From positions 186,001-250,000 of the forward strand of contig MERU01000001.1 of assembly GCA_001770725.1 (NCBI GenBank): DNA of 64,000 nt. Direction: 5' to 3'. This DNA is from Burkholderiales bacterium RIFCSPHIGHO2_01_FULL_63_240 (GTDB taxonomy: Bacteria; Pseudomonadota; Gammaproteobacteria; Burkholderiales; Burkholderiaceae_C). The position numbers and the translations under genes are program-made. Each line of letters starts with the position of its first letter. Position 1 is the first letter of the stretch. Below are positions 8,492 through 17,085 of the stretch, in pieces. The notes under the pieces are model-generated. The model was given only the letters and a program-made list of their open reading frames with translations, ran no database searches and was not told where the DNA came from.

Positions 8492-9436
8492 ATGAATTGG
8501 CTGAAGCGATTGTGGTGGGCCGGCGTGCTCTTCGGGCTGGCGGTGGCGTTCACCGTCTGGGCCACGTGGGAGCCCGACCGCCAACTGGGCTCGCTGATGG
8601 CCCGGTGGGCGCCTGAGCCGTCGAGCTTCCTGGAGCTCGATGGCATGCAGGTGCACATCCGCGACACCGGCCCCCGCAACGACCCCACGCCCCTGGTGCT
8701 GCTGCACGGCATGGCGTCGAGCCTGCACACCTACGAGGGCTGGCAGACGGCCCTGCAGGGCGAGCACCGTGTCATCAGCGTCGACCTGCCCGGCTTCGGG
8801 CTGACCGGCCCCAGCCCTCAGGGCGACTACCGCATCGACGCCTACACCCGCTTCGTGCTGCGGCTGCTCGACACCCTCGGGGTCAAGCAGGTGGTGCTCG
8901 CGGGCAACGCGCTGGGCGGCGAAATCGCCTGGCAGACCGCGGTGCTCGCGCCCGACCGCGTGCGCAAGCTCGTGCTCATCGACTCGGACGGCTACCAACC
9001 CTCGGTGCTGTCCATGCCGATCGCCTTCCAGATCTCCAGCATGCGCGGCCTGCGCTGGGTGTCCGAGCGCATCCTGCCCAAAGCCATGGTGGCCTCGAGC
9101 GTGCGCAACGTCTTCGGTGACCCGGACAAGGTCACGCAGGACAAGATCGACCGCTACTTCGAGCTCAACCTGCGCGTGGGCAACCGCCGCGCGCTGTTCC
9201 AGCGCATGGACCAGGCCCAGTTCGGCGGCAACTCGACCTTGATCCGGCGCGTGTCGCAGCCCACCCTCGTGATGTGGGGCGAGCGCGACGAGATGATCTC
9301 GCCTGAACACGGCACGCTGTTCTGCCAGGACATCCAGCGCTGCAGGCTGGTCACCTACCCCAGCCTGGGCCACCTGCCCCAGGAAGAGGACCCAGAGGGC
9401 ACGCTGCCCGACCTGGAGTCCTTCCTGGCCAACTGA
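8492..9436 (+). CDS. Alpha/beta-hydrolase fold protein lacking the nucleophile Ser
   Basis: A 314-residue membrane-anchored or exported alpha/beta-hydrolase. Residues 1-25 form one hydrophobic segment (WWAGVLFGLAVAFTVW) after a Lys/Arg start. The oxyanion-side motif LLHGMASS and the fold of alpha/beta hydrolase fold-1 proteins are clear. At the nucleophile elbow, where relatives have G-N-S-x-G-G, this protein reads G-N-A-L-G-G with Ala140, although a C-terminal GHLPQEEDP still carries the usual His. It is probably catalytically dead in the ordinary sense or uses another nucleophile. A strong hairpin terminator follows at 9466. Confidence 0.8.
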   Translation: MNWLKRLWWAGVLFGLAVAFTVWATWEPDRQLGSLMARWAPEPSSFLELDGMQVHIRDTGPRNDPTPLVLLHGMASSLHTYEGWQTALQGEHRVISVDLPGFGLTGPSPQGDYRIDAYTRFVLRLLDTLGVKQVVLAGNALGGEIAWQTAVLAPDRVRKLVLIDSDGYQPSVLSMPIAFQISSMRGLRWVSERILPKAMVASSVRNVFGDPDKVTQDKIDRYFELNLRVGNRRALFQRMDQAQFGGNSTLIRRVSQPTLVMWGERDEMISPEHGTLFCQDIQRCRLVTYPSLGHLPQEEDPEGTLPDLESFLAN

Positions 9437-9465
9437 GCGCGGCAAGCACAAAAGAAAACGGCGGA

Positions 9466-9492
9466 AAACGGCGCCACCCTGGCGCCGTTTTT
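9466..9492. terminator. Hairpin terminator between convergent genes
   Basis: An 11-bp perfect stem (9466-9476 with 9480-9490) with a 3-base loop, flanked by A and T runs. It sits between the convergent hydrolase and FMN-reductase genes and could serve both. Confidence 0.8.
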
Positions 9493-9509
9493 CATGGCAC
9501 AAGCCTTGT

Positions 9510-10124
9510 TCAGGCCCCCGCGATGCGCCAGCGCGCCTGCTTGACCGCCGAAGCCACCACGCGGTCGAGCACCGCGTCCAGCTCGGGCTTGGCCAGGCGA
9601 TCGGGGCTGGTGAGCTGCTGGTCGGCCAGCGGCAGGGCCAGCTGCTCGGGCACCACCACCATCGCGAAGTTGGTGCTCAGGTAGGTGCGCACGATCGGCA
9701 AGGCACGGATGCCCCCCAGCGCACCAGGCGAAGCCGCCAGCAGGCCCACCGGCTTGCCCCCGGTAGCGCCGGTGCCCGATGGCTTGCCATCTTCGGCCGG
9801 GATCACCGACAGCCAGTCGAAGCTGTTGATGAACAAAGGCGTCGGCAGCGCGTTGTACTCCGGGCTCGACAGGATCAGGCCATCGTGCTCGGCGAACAGG
9901 TCGCGCAGCCGGCGTGCGCCCGCAGGCTTGCCGTGGGCGTGGGCCCAGTCTTCGTCATAGACCGGCAACTCCAGCGCACGCAAATCGACCACCGTCGTCT
10001 CGGCGCCCAGGGCCTGCGCCCTGCGAGAGGCCATCTCGGCGAGCTGGCGGTTGTACGAGCCGGTGCGGGCGCTGCCGGAAATCACCAGCAGGCGCGGGGC
10101 CCGCGCGGAAGCAGTTGCGGTCAT
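9510..10124 (-). CDS. NAD(P)H-dependent FMN reductase-type oxidoreductase
   Basis: A 204-residue flavodoxin-fold protein of the NADPH-dependent FMN reductase family (PF03358). The phosphate-binding loop is seen as SGSARTGSYNRQLA near residues 16-30, and the SPEYNALPTPLFINSFDW stretch matches the family's SPEYN motif. It reduces flavin or quinones with NAD(P)H. It lies 18 bases downstream of the flavodoxin-like gene at 10143 on the same strand, so the two probably form an operon. Confidence 0.87.
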   Translation of the reverse strand: MTATASARAPRLLVISGSARTGSYNRQLAEMASRRAQALGAETTVVDLRALELPVYDEDWAHAHGKPAGARRLRDLFAEHDGLILSSPEYNALPTPLFINSFDWLSVIPAEDGKPSGTGATGGKPVGLLAASPGALGGIRALPIVRTYLSTNFAMVVVPEQLALPLADQQLTSPDRLAKPELDAVLDRVVASAVKQARWRIAGA

Positions 10125-10142
10125 GAGGGAACTCCAGTCTGA

Positions 10143-10700
10143 TCAGGCGTTGAATTTTGCCGTCACTTCGGCCACGCGGGCGCCGAACAGGCGGGCCGTT
10201 TCCAGGTCACCGGGGAGCATTTCGTCCACGCTGGCGTCCGACGGGGTCGATGCCATGGCGCCACTGAACGAGGCCACGTAGTTGACGTCGTTGCGGGTGG
10301 CGGCCTTGCTGTTGCTCGGCATCAGGCCCGTGCCCACCCAGATCATGCTGTGCTGCTGCGACAGGGTGAACAGGTAGTGCAGGGTCGAGAGCTTGTCCCC
10401 GTTCATCGAAGCCGAGTTGGTGAAACCAGCGGCGATCTTGTCCTTCCACTGCTGGTGGTACCAGGGCTTGGACGAAGCGTCGATGAACTTCTTGTACTGC
10501 CAGGGCACGTTGCCCATGTAGGTGGGCGCGCCAAAAACGATGGCGTCGGCCGCGGCCAGCTGCTCCCAGCCGCCTTCGGGCAGGTTGCCCTCCTGGTCGA
10601 CGGCCAGCAGGCTGGCGCCCGCGCCTTGCGCCACGGCCTCGGCCATGCGCTTGGTGTGGCCGTAGCCGGAGAAGTACACGACAACGATTTGCTTGCTCAT
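10143..10700 (-). CDS. Flavodoxin-like NAD(P)H:quinone oxidoreductase (WrbA-like)
   Basis: A 185-residue flavodoxin-fold protein. The FMN phosphate loop SGYGHTKRMAEAV is at residues 10-22, and FGAPTYMGNVPWQYKKF matches the second FMN-binding loop seen in WrbA-like quinone reductases. It should perform two-electron reduction of quinones, limiting oxidative stress. The start ATG at 10700 has AAGGAAA upstream. It is the first gene of a two-gene operon with the FMN reductase and is divergent from rlmJ with only 44 bases between the starts, so their promoters overlap. Confidence 0.85.
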   Translation of the reverse strand: MSKQIVVVYFSGYGHTKRMAEAVAQGAGASLLAVDQEGNLPEGGWEQLAAADAIVFGAPTYMGNVPWQYKKFIDASSKPWYHQQWKDKIAAGFTNSASMNGDKLSTLHYLFTLSQQHSMIWVGTGLMPSNSKAATRNDVNYVASFSGAMASTPSDASVDEMLPGDLETARLFGARVAEVTAKFNA

Positions 10701-10744
10701 GGTGTTTCCTTTCAGTGGGACAAAAACCCGTTACCCTTGCGGGC

Positions 10745-11611
10745 ATGTTCAGTTATCGACACGGCTTCCACGCGGGCAACCACGCCGATGTGCTCAAGCA
10801 CATGGTGCTGGTGCAGGTGCTTGAGCACCTGCTGCAAAAGGACAAACCCTTCTGGGTGATCGACACCCACGCCGGCGGGGGCCTCTACGACCTCACCAGC
10901 AACTACGCCACCAAGAGCGGCGAGTTCGAAGGCGGCATCGGCCGCATCTGGCCCCTGCGCAAGGCGGCCGGCACGCCCGTGGCCGTCAAGGCCCTGCTCG
11001 ACCAGATCGCCGCGCTCAACAACGGCACGGACCTGCGCTGGTACCCCGGCTCGCCTCAGTTGGCCGCCCAGATGCTGCGCCAGGGCGACCACCTCAGGTT
11101 GTGCGAGCTGCACCCGACCGAGATCGGCCTGCTGCGCGACCACTTCGCGGGCGTCAAGCGCGGCGTCAGCATCGAACAGGTCGACGGTTTCACCGACCTG
11201 CCCAAGGTCTTGCCGCCACCGCCTCGCCGCGGGCTGGTCCACATCGACCCGCCCTACGAGATGAAGGAAGACTACAAAAAGGTCCTTCAAACCCTGCGCA
11301 CCGCCACCGAGCGCTTCGCCACTGGCACCTACGCCATCTGGTACCCCGAAGTCGCCCGCATGGAATCGCAGCAGTTCGGGGCCCAGCTCAAGCGCCTGGG
11401 CGGCTCGCTGGCCAAGGTCGACTGGGTGCACGCCACGCTGCGCGTCAAGGGCGCCGAAAAGGGCGGCCTGGGCCTGTACGGCAGCGGCATGTTCGTCATC
11501 AACCCGCCCTGGACGCTCTACGACCGCCTGGCCGAAGCGCTGCCATGGCTGGTCGAGACCATTGGCCTGGACGACTACGCCGCCTACACCCTCGAAGCGC
11601 AGCAGAGCTGA
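10745..11611 (+). CDS. rlmJ: 23S rRNA (adenine(2030)-N6)-methyltransferase RlmJ
   Basis: A 288-residue protein of the RlmJ family, which methylates N6 of A2030 in 23S rRNA. It begins with the typical MFSYRHGFHAGNHADVLKH, and the catalytic N6-adenine methyltransferase motif DPPY is present around residue 170. The ATG at 10745 is chosen over an upstream frame extension because that N-terminus is the conserved family start. Length is normal. Confidence 0.93.
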   Translation: MFSYRHGFHAGNHADVLKHMVLVQVLEHLLQKDKPFWVIDTHAGGGLYDLTSNYATKSGEFEGGIGRIWPLRKAAGTPVAVKALLDQIAALNNGTDLRWYPGSPQLAAQMLRQGDHLRLCELHPTEIGLLRDHFAGVKRGVSIEQVDGFTDLPKVLPPPPRRGLVHIDPPYEMKEDYKKVLQTLRTATERFATGTYAIWYPEVARMESQQFGAQLKRLGGSLAKVDWVHATLRVKGAEKGGLGLYGSGMFVINPPWTLYDRLAEALPWLVETIGLDDYAAYTLEAQQS

Positions 11612-11628
11612 CATGGCGCGCCCCTGGC

Positions 11629-12330
11629 TCAAGCCGCCAGGTCGAAGACCAGCACCTCGGCCTGCTGCCCATCGCTGAGCGCCAGGGCCGACTCGCCTTC
11701 GAGCTTGACCGCATCGCCCGCCTGCAGGGCCTGGCCGTTGACCGTGATCGCGCCACGGGCCACGTGCACATAGGCCTTGCGAGCCGGGTTCAAAGCCACC
11801 TCTGCGCGCTCATCGCCGTCGAACAGGCCCACGCTCAGCGAGGCGTCCGAATGGATCGTCACCGAGCCATCGCGGCCGTCCGGCGAGGCCACCAGGCGCA
11901 GACGCCCGCGCTTGTCGGCTTCACCGAAGTTCTTCTGCTCGTAGCCCGGGCGCAGGCCCTTCTCGGTCGGCTCGATCCAGATCTGCAGCAGGTGCACGCG
12001 GTCATGCAACGTGCGGTTGAACTCGCTGTGCATGATCCCCTGGCCGGCGGTCATGCGCTGCACGTCGCCCGGCAGGATGTCGGCGGTGTGGCCCAGGCTG
12101 TCCTGGTGGGTGAGCTTGCCTTCGAGCACGTAGGTCACGATCTCCATGTCGCGGTGGCCGTGCATGCCGAAGCCGCGGCCCGGCGCCACCACGTCGTCGT
12201 TGATGACGCGCAGGGGGCCGAAGCCCATGTGAGCCGGGTCGAAGTACTCGGAAAACGAGAAGCTGTGGAAGGACTGCAGCCAGCCGTGGTCGGCAAAGCC
12301 GCGTTCGTCGGATCGGCGCAGGGTCAGCAT
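11629..12330 (-). CDS. Pirin family protein (YhhW-like)
   Basis: A 233-residue bicupin protein of the pirin family. The N-terminal cupin shows the metal ligands in GFGMHGHRDMEIVTYV (His-x-His) and TAGQGIMHSEFN (Glu/His pair) typical of pirins; related bacterial proteins have quercetinase activity or act as regulators. AAGGAG lies 8 bases before the ATG at 12330. The gene is divergent from a LysR gene with a dyad in between, so it is probably the regulated target of that LysR protein. Confidence 0.9.
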   Translation of the reverse strand: MLTLRRSDERGFADHGWLQSFHSFSFSEYFDPAHMGFGPLRVINDDVVAPGRGFGMHGHRDMEIVTYVLEGKLTHQDSLGHTADILPGDVQRMTAGQGIMHSEFNRTLHDRVHLLQIWIEPTEKGLRPGYEQKNFGEADKRGRLRLVASPDGRDGSVTIHSDASLSVGLFDGDERAEVALNPARKAYVHVARGAITVNGQALQAGDAVKLEGESALALSDGQQAEVLVFDLAA

Positions 12331-12436
12331 GTGGGGCTCCTTCTTCGTGGGTTTCACGTTGGTGGCCACGTCGTGTGGCCATGGGTTCACTGTAGGGATC
12401 CAAGCCCGGTCGATGGCTGAGCCGCTCTGATGGCAT

Positions 12437-12455
12437 CATTCAAATGTTTTGAATG
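12437..12455. promoter_or_regulatory. LysR-type operator dyad
   Basis: A perfect 8-bp inverted repeat CATTCAAA (12437-12444) and TTTGAATG (12448-12455) with a 3-base centre lies 15 bases before the LysR start at 12470 in the pirin/LysR divergent region. AT-rich dyads in this position are typical autoregulatory sites of LysR proteins. It overlaps the alternative TTG start at 12449, which argues for the ATG at 12470. Confidence 0.55.
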
Positions 12456-12469
12456 ACCGAACGCCTGCC

Positions 12470-13411
12470 ATGGACCGCTTCCACGCCCTCTCGCCCGACG
12501 CCCTGCGCATGGTGGTGACCATCGCCCGCACGGGCAGCTTTGCCGCCGCGGCACGCGAGCTCGGCAAGGTGCCATCGGCGCTCACCTACAGCGTGCGCCA
12601 GCTCGAAGACGCGCTGGACGTGCTGCTGTTCGACCGCCGCAGCCGGCAGGCCAAGCTGACCGCCGCCGGTGAGGAGCTGCTGCGCGAGGGCCAGTTGCTG
12701 CTGCAGCAGCTCGACGCCGTGGCCAACCGGGTCAAGCGCGTGGCGTCGGGCTGGGAGACGGAGCTGACCGTGGTGGTGGACAAGGCGATCGCGCCCCACG
12801 CGGTGTTCGACCTGATGGAGGCCTTCCTGGCGCTCAAGCCGCCCACCCGGCTGAAGATGCGCAGCGAGGTGATGACCGGCACCTGGGAGCCGCTGCTGCA
12901 CGGCGAGGCCGACCTGGCCATCGGCATCTCCAGCGACCGGCTCAGCGCCCCCGACATCCGCTGCGAGCCCATCGGCCAGCACCATTTCGTGCTGGCGGTG
13001 GCCTCGCACCACCCGCTCGCCCAGGAGCCCGAGCCCTTGAGCCCGGCGACGGTGGCGCAGCACCGCATCATCGCGGTCGCCGATTCGGCCAAGCGCCTGC
13101 CCACGGCCACCACCGGCATCCTGCCCGGCCAGGACGTGCTCACCGTGCCCTCGATGGCCGCCAAACTCGAAGCCCAGTTGCGCGGCATGGGCATCGGCTA
13201 CCTGCCCGAACCCATGGTGCGCGCCCACGTGGCCGCCGGTCGCCTGGTGCGCAAGGAGGTGTCCGGGCCGCCCCGCGCCTTCGACACCCACTACGCGTGG
13301 CGCCAGGCCAGCAGCCAGCCCGGACTGGCGCTGACCTGGTGGCTGCACCAGCTCGCCAGCCCCCAAACCCGCCGAGCCCTGCTCGACCTGCACGAAGGCC
13401 TGGTGCTGTGA
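12470..13411 (+). CDS. LysR-family transcriptional regulator
   Basis: A 313-residue LysR-type regulator. The winged helix is at residues 8-65 ([31 protein letters not shown]), followed by a linker helix and a periplasmic-binding-protein-like effector domain. It resembles regulators seen next to pirin genes, and the shared gap holds a dyad, so regulation of the pirin gene is the simplest reading. Its TGA overlaps the GTG start of gluQ by two bases (translational coupling), an unusual pairing of a local regulator with a tRNA-modification gene. Confidence 0.9.
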   Translation: MDRFHALSPDALRMVVTIARTGSFAAAARELGKVPSALTYSVRQLEDALDVLLFDRRSRQAKLTAAGEELLREGQLLLQQLDAVANRVKRVASGWETELTVVVDKAIAPHAVFDLMEAFLALKPPTRLKMRSEVMTGTWEPLLHGEADLAIGISSDRLSAPDIRCEPIGQHHFVLAVASHHPLAQEPEPLSPATVAQHRIIAVADSAKRLPTATTGILPGQDVLTVPSMAAKLEAQLRGMGIGYLPEPMVRAHVAAGRLVRKEVSGPPRAFDTHYAWRQASSQPGLALTWWLHQLASPQTRRALLDLHEGLVL

Positions 13412-14358
13412 ACCGCCCTGCGCCGCCTGCCTCCCCGGGGGGATACCGGGGCCGCTTCGCGCCTTCGCCCACGGGGCCGCTGCACGCCGGCTCGCTGGTG
13501 GCGGCGCTGGCCAGTTGGCTGGACGCCCGCGCCCACGGCGGCGCCTGGCTGGTGCGCATCGAGGACGTCGACACGCCCCGATGCGTGCCGGGCGCCGACG
13601 AAGTCATCCTTGGGCAACTGGCCGCATGTGGCCTCACACCCGACGAGCCCCCCGTGTGGCAAAGCCAGCGCGGCCACCTTTACCAGGCCGCGCTCGACCG
13701 CTTGCTCGCGCTGGATGGTGGCCACCGCTGGGCCTACCCTTGTGCCTGCAGCCGCGCCGACATCGCACGCGCCCACGAGCTGGCCGGCCACCCCAAGGCG
13801 CGCCACGGCGAGCTGGTCTACCCCGGCACTTGCCGACCTGAAAACGGCGGGCTGCACGGCCGCCCAGCCCGGGCCTGGCGCCTGCGCGTGCCCGATGGCC
13901 AGGCAGGCGTGATCACGTGGCACGACCGCCGCCTGGGCCTGCAGCAGCAGGCCTTGGGCACCGCCGTGGGCGACTTCGTCGTCAAACGCGCCGACGGCCT
14001 GTGGGCCTACCAGTTGGCCGTGGTGGTGGACGACGCCGAGCAGGGCATCACCGATGTCGTGCGCGGCGAAGACCTCACCGACAACACCCCGCGCCAGTTG
14101 CACCTGCAGCGGCTGCTGGGTTTGCCCGAACCGCGTTACCTGCACACCCCGCTGGTCAACGGCGACAACGGCGAGAAGCTCTCGAAACAGAACGGCGCCG
14201 CAGCGCTGGACCTCACGGACCCGGCGCGCACCGTGCGAACGGCGCTGATGGCCTTGGCGGCCTCGCTGCCAGGCTGGTCTCCCACCGACGGCGCCTCGCT
14301 GAGCGAGCTGCTGGCCTCGGCCGTGGCGGCCTGGCGCAACGGGCTCAACGCTCGATGA
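13408..14358 (+). CDS. gluQ: Glutamyl-Q tRNA(Asp) synthetase
   Basis: A 316-residue truncated glutamyl-tRNA synthetase paralogue that attaches glutamate to queuosine in tRNA-Asp. It has the HIGH-like [13 protein letters not shown] near residue 18, a zinc site CACS...YPGTC around 110-145, and the KMSKS-like EKLSKQNGA near 255; it lacks an anticodon-binding domain, as in the family. The start is a GTG overlapping the LysR stop; the frame is open upstream but that stretch is inside LysR. Its 3' end overlaps the convergent cupin gene by 14 bases. Confidence 0.92.
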   Translation: MNRPAPPASPGGYRGRFAPSPTGPLHAGSLVAALASWLDARAHGGAWLVRIEDVDTPRCVPGADEVILGQLAACGLTPDEPPVWQSQRGHLYQAALDRLLALDGGHRWAYPCACSRADIARAHELAGHPKARHGELVYPGTCRPENGGLHGRPARAWRLRVPDGQAGVITWHDRRLGLQQQALGTAVGDFVVKRADGLWAYQLAVVVDDAEQGITDVVRGEDLTDNTPRQLHLQRLLGLPEPRYLHTPLVNGDNGEKLSKQNGAAALDLTDPARTVRTALMALAASLPGWSPTDGASLSELLASAVAAWRNGLNAR

Positions 14359-14716
14359 CCACGAAGTGCTTGCGCACCGCCTCCACCACCTCGAAGGCGC
14401 CCACGAACCCGGCCGGTATCACCGCGCCTTCACCCGCGCGCACGTCCACCGCCAGGCCCGCCTCATCGTGCAGCCGCACGTGCCCTTCGAGCACAAAGAA
14501 GTACTCTTGCTTGCTCGGCGCGAACGCGATGCGCCACATCCCCGGCTCGCAAGCCCAGATGCCCACGCTGCTCACGCCGTCGCCCGACTCGTACAAAGAC
14601 CACGTCTGGCGGCGCGGGTTGCCTCGCACCAGCCGGTCGGGCCGGGGGTGATCGACCACGCCAGGCGCGTCAGGCTGCGCCACCTTCACGATGGCAGGTC
14701 GCGCCGACACCGCCAC
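14345..14716 (-). CDS. Cupin domain protein
   Basis: A 123-residue single-domain cupin of the DUF861/COG3450 type (ethanolamine utilisation EutQ-like cupins). Seen are W-x-x-Y-E-S-G, then [17 protein letters not shown] and [16 protein letters not shown], the two cupin motifs without an obvious full set of His ligands. Function is unknown. It follows orn by one base on the same strand, so it may be cotranscribed with it. Confidence 0.8.
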   Translation of the reverse strand: MAVSARPAIVKVAQPDAPGVVDHPRPDRLVRGNPRRQTWSLYESGDGVSSVGIWACEPGMWRIAFAPSKQEYFFVLEGHVRLHDEAGLAVDVRAGEGAVIPAGFVGAFEVVEAVRKHFVVIER

Positions 14717-14717
14717 C

Positions 14718-15317
14718 TCACTTCACCAGGAAGTGCTCGCGGTAGTACGCCAGCTCGTCGATGGACTCGTGGATGTCGGCCAGCGCCGTGTGCTTTTGCG
14801 CCTTGCGAAAGCCTTCGGCCAGGCCCGGCTTCCAGCGCTTGGCCAGCTCCTTGAGCGTGCTCACGTCCAGGTTGCGGTAGTGGAAGAAGGCTTCCAGCTT
14901 GGGCATGTAGTTGGCCAGGAAGCGGCGGTCCTGGCAGATCGAGTTGCCGCACATGGGCGACTTGTTGGCCGGCACGTATTGCTTGAGGAAGTCGATCACC
15001 GCCTGGCTGGCCTCCTCTTCGGACACCGTCGAGGCCTTGACCCGGTCGATCAGGCCGCTGCGGCCATGGGTGCCCTTGTTCCAGGCGTCCATGAGGTTGA
15101 GCGTGGCGTCGCTCTGGTGCACGGCGAACACGGGGCCTTCGATGCGGTTGTTGAGCTGCGCGTCGGTCACCACCACGGCGATCTCGATGATGCGATCGCT
15201 CTCGGGCTTGAGGCCCGTCATCTCCAGGTCGATCCAGATCAGGTTCTGGTCGCTCTTGACCAGGGTGGGCGCCGGGGTCTCGGGGGCCTGCTCGGCGCCG
15301 GGGGTGGTTTCGCTCAT
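14718..15317 (-). CDS. orn: Oligoribonuclease
   Basis: A 199-residue DEDDh 3'-5' exonuclease that degrades short RNA oligomers, including pGpG. The exonuclease motifs are visible: WIDLEMTGL (DxE), [12 protein letters not shown], and [11 protein letters not shown] (HxAxxD). The third of three close ATGs is chosen because GAGG is 6 bases upstream of it; the others lack a spaced ribosome site. An N-terminal extension of about 20 residues (rich in Pro and Glu) precedes the core. Length fits the family otherwise. Confidence 0.94.
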   Translation of the reverse strand: MSETTPGAEQAPETPAPTLVKSDQNLIWIDLEMTGLKPESDRIIEIAVVVTDAQLNNRIEGPVFAVHQSDATLNLMDAWNKGTHGRSGLIDRVKASTVSEEEASQAVIDFLKQYVPANKSPMCGNSICQDRRFLANYMPKLEAFFHYRNLDVSTLKELAKRWKPGLAEGFRKAQKHTALADIHESIDELAYYREHFLVK

Positions 15318-15424
15318 CGACATCCTCATGTGCTGACAAAAGCCGCGCCGGCACCGTCCTGCTCACCAGGGTCTTGGCCGCGCAGCCGTGGTCGCGATTG
15401 TGCGGCAAACGTACACTCCCGGGC

Positions 15425-16723
15425 ATGCAAGCCAGCCTCGTCACCACGCTTTTCGTGAGCTTCGTCCTCGCCTCGGTGCTCGTGCGCCTGTGGCTCGACG
15501 GCCGTCAGGCCCGCCACGTCGCCCGCCACCGCGAAACCGTGCCCCAGCCTTTCGCCGACGCCATCACCCTGCGCAGCCACCAGCGCGCCGCCGACTACAC
15601 CCTCGACAAGCTGCGTTTCGGCATGGTGAGCACCCTGGTGGGCACCGCCGTGCTGCTGGGCTGGACGCTGCTGGGCGGGCTCGACGCCCTCAACACCGCC
15701 CTGCGCGACTGGCTGCTGCCGGTGGGCGGCGGCGAACGCGCCCACCCGCTGGTCTACCAACTGACGCTGCTGGGCGCCTTCACGCTGATCTCCGCCCTGG
15801 TCGACCTGCCCCTGGAGGCCTGGCACACCTTCCGCATCGAGCAGCGCCACGGCTTCAACCGCATGAAGTGGCCCATGTGGGTGGGCGACCAGCTCCGCCA
15901 GGGCCTGGTTGGCATCGTCATCGGCGGCCCCATCGCCGCGCTCATCCTCTGGCTCATGGGCGCCGCCGGCGACGCCTGGTGGCTGTGGGCATGGGGCGCC
16001 TGGGTGGGTTTTGCCTTGCTGATGATGATCGTCTTCCCCATCTTCATCGCGCCGCTGTTCAACAAGTTCGAGCCCCTGAAGGACCAGGCCCTGGCCGAGC
16101 GCGTGAAGGCCCTGATGGACCGCTGCGGCTTCACCGCCAAGGGCTTTTTCGTGATGGACGGCAGCCGCCGCTCGGCCCACGCCAACGCCTACTTCACCGG
16201 CCTGGGCCAGGGCAAGCGCGTGGTCTTCTACGACACCCTGCTGAGCAAGCTCAGCCATGGCGAGGTCGAAGCCGTGCTGGCCCACGAACTCGGCCACTTC
16301 AAGCACCGCCACGTGCTCAAGCGCATGGTCATGATGTTCGGCCTGAGCCTGCTGGCTTTTGCGCTGCTGGGCTGGCTGTCCCGCCAGGCCGATTTCTACC
16401 TGGGCCTGGGCGTGAGCCCCAACCTGAACGCCCCCAACGACGCGCTGGCGCTGCTGCTGCTCATGCTGGCGCTGCCGCCTTTCGCCTTCTTCATCGTGCC
16501 GCTGATGTCGGGCTTCTCGCGCCGCGACGAGTACGAGGCCGACGCCTACGCCTGCGCCCAGTCCAGCGGCCGTGACCTGGCCAATGCGCTGGTCAAGCTC
16601 TACCAGGACAACGCCTCCACGCTCACCCCCGACCCGCTGTACGTGCGCTTTCACTACTCGCACCCGCCTGCGCTGGAGCGGCTGGCCGCCATGCGCGCCA
16701 TCACCGTGCCCACCCCCGCGTGA
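15425..16723 (+). CDS. M48-family metallopeptidase (Ste24/CAAX protease-like)
   Basis: A 432-residue integral-membrane zinc protease of family M48. Several membrane segments surround the zinc motif HELGHF near residue 289, and a downstream ExxxxD (DEYEADAYA) supplies the third ligand. The N-terminus MQASLVTTLFVSFVLASVL is the first membrane helix. In Burkholderiales this gene sits beside phhB and rsgA, as here: the next gene starts 11 bases after the stop. Likely role is membrane protein quality control; bacterial substrates are not defined. Confidence 0.9.
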   Translation: MQASLVTTLFVSFVLASVLVRLWLDGRQARHVARHRETVPQPFADAITLRSHQRAADYTLDKLRFGMVSTLVGTAVLLGWTLLGGLDALNTALRDWLLPVGGGERAHPLVYQLTLLGAFTLISALVDLPLEAWHTFRIEQRHGFNRMKWPMWVGDQLRQGLVGIVIGGPIAALILWLMGAAGDAWWLWAWGAWVGFALLMMIVFPIFIAPLFNKFEPLKDQALAERVKALMDRCGFTAKGFFVMDGSRRSAHANAYFTGLGQGKRVVFYDTLLSKLSHGEVEAVLAHELGHFKHRHVLKRMVMMFGLSLLAFALLGWLSRQADFYLGLGVSPNLNAPNDALALLLLMLALPPFAFFIVPLMSGFSRRDEYEADAYACAQSSGRDLANALVKLYQDNASTLTPDPLYVRFHYSHPPALERLAAMRAITVPTPA

Positions 16724-16734
16724 GGAGCCCGACC

Positions 16735-17085
16735 ATGTACCCGACCACCCCGCCCGCAGCGCTGACCACCCTGCGCTGCAGCCACCAGACCGGCCCGGCC
16801 CTGAGCGACGAGCAAGCCGCCAAGCTGCTGGAGCAGCTCACGGCGTGGACCATCGAGCGCGAGGGCGACGCCGTGGTCCTCACCCGCACCCACAGCTTCC
16901 CTGACTTTCACCGCACCATGGCCTTTGTCAACGCCGTCGCCTGGATCGCCCACGAGCAAGACCACCACCCCGACCTGCTCGTGGCCTACAGCCGCTGCAC
17001 CGTGAACTGGTCCACCCACTCGGTCGGCGGCCTGTCGATCAACGATTTCATCTGCGCGGCCCGGGTCGACGCGCTGCTCGCATGA
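16735..17085 (+). CDS. phhB: Pterin-4a-carbinolamine dehydratase
   Basis: A 116-residue PCD/DCoH protein that dehydrates 4a-hydroxytetrahydrobiopterin. The family signature is visible as EQDHHPD, preceded by FPDFHRTMAFVNAVAWIA and followed by a C-terminal SINDFICAARVD. The ribosome site GAGG overlaps the preceding TGA. Its stop overlaps the rsgA start by four bases, so M48-phhB-rsgA form one tight operon. No phenylalanine hydroxylase gene is in the window. Confidence 0.9.
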   Translation: MYPTTPPAALTTLRCSHQTGPALSDEQAAKLLEQLTAWTIEREGDAVVLTRTHSFPDFHRTMAFVNAVAWIAHEQDHHPDLLVAYSRCTVNWSTHSVGGLSINDFICAARVDALLA

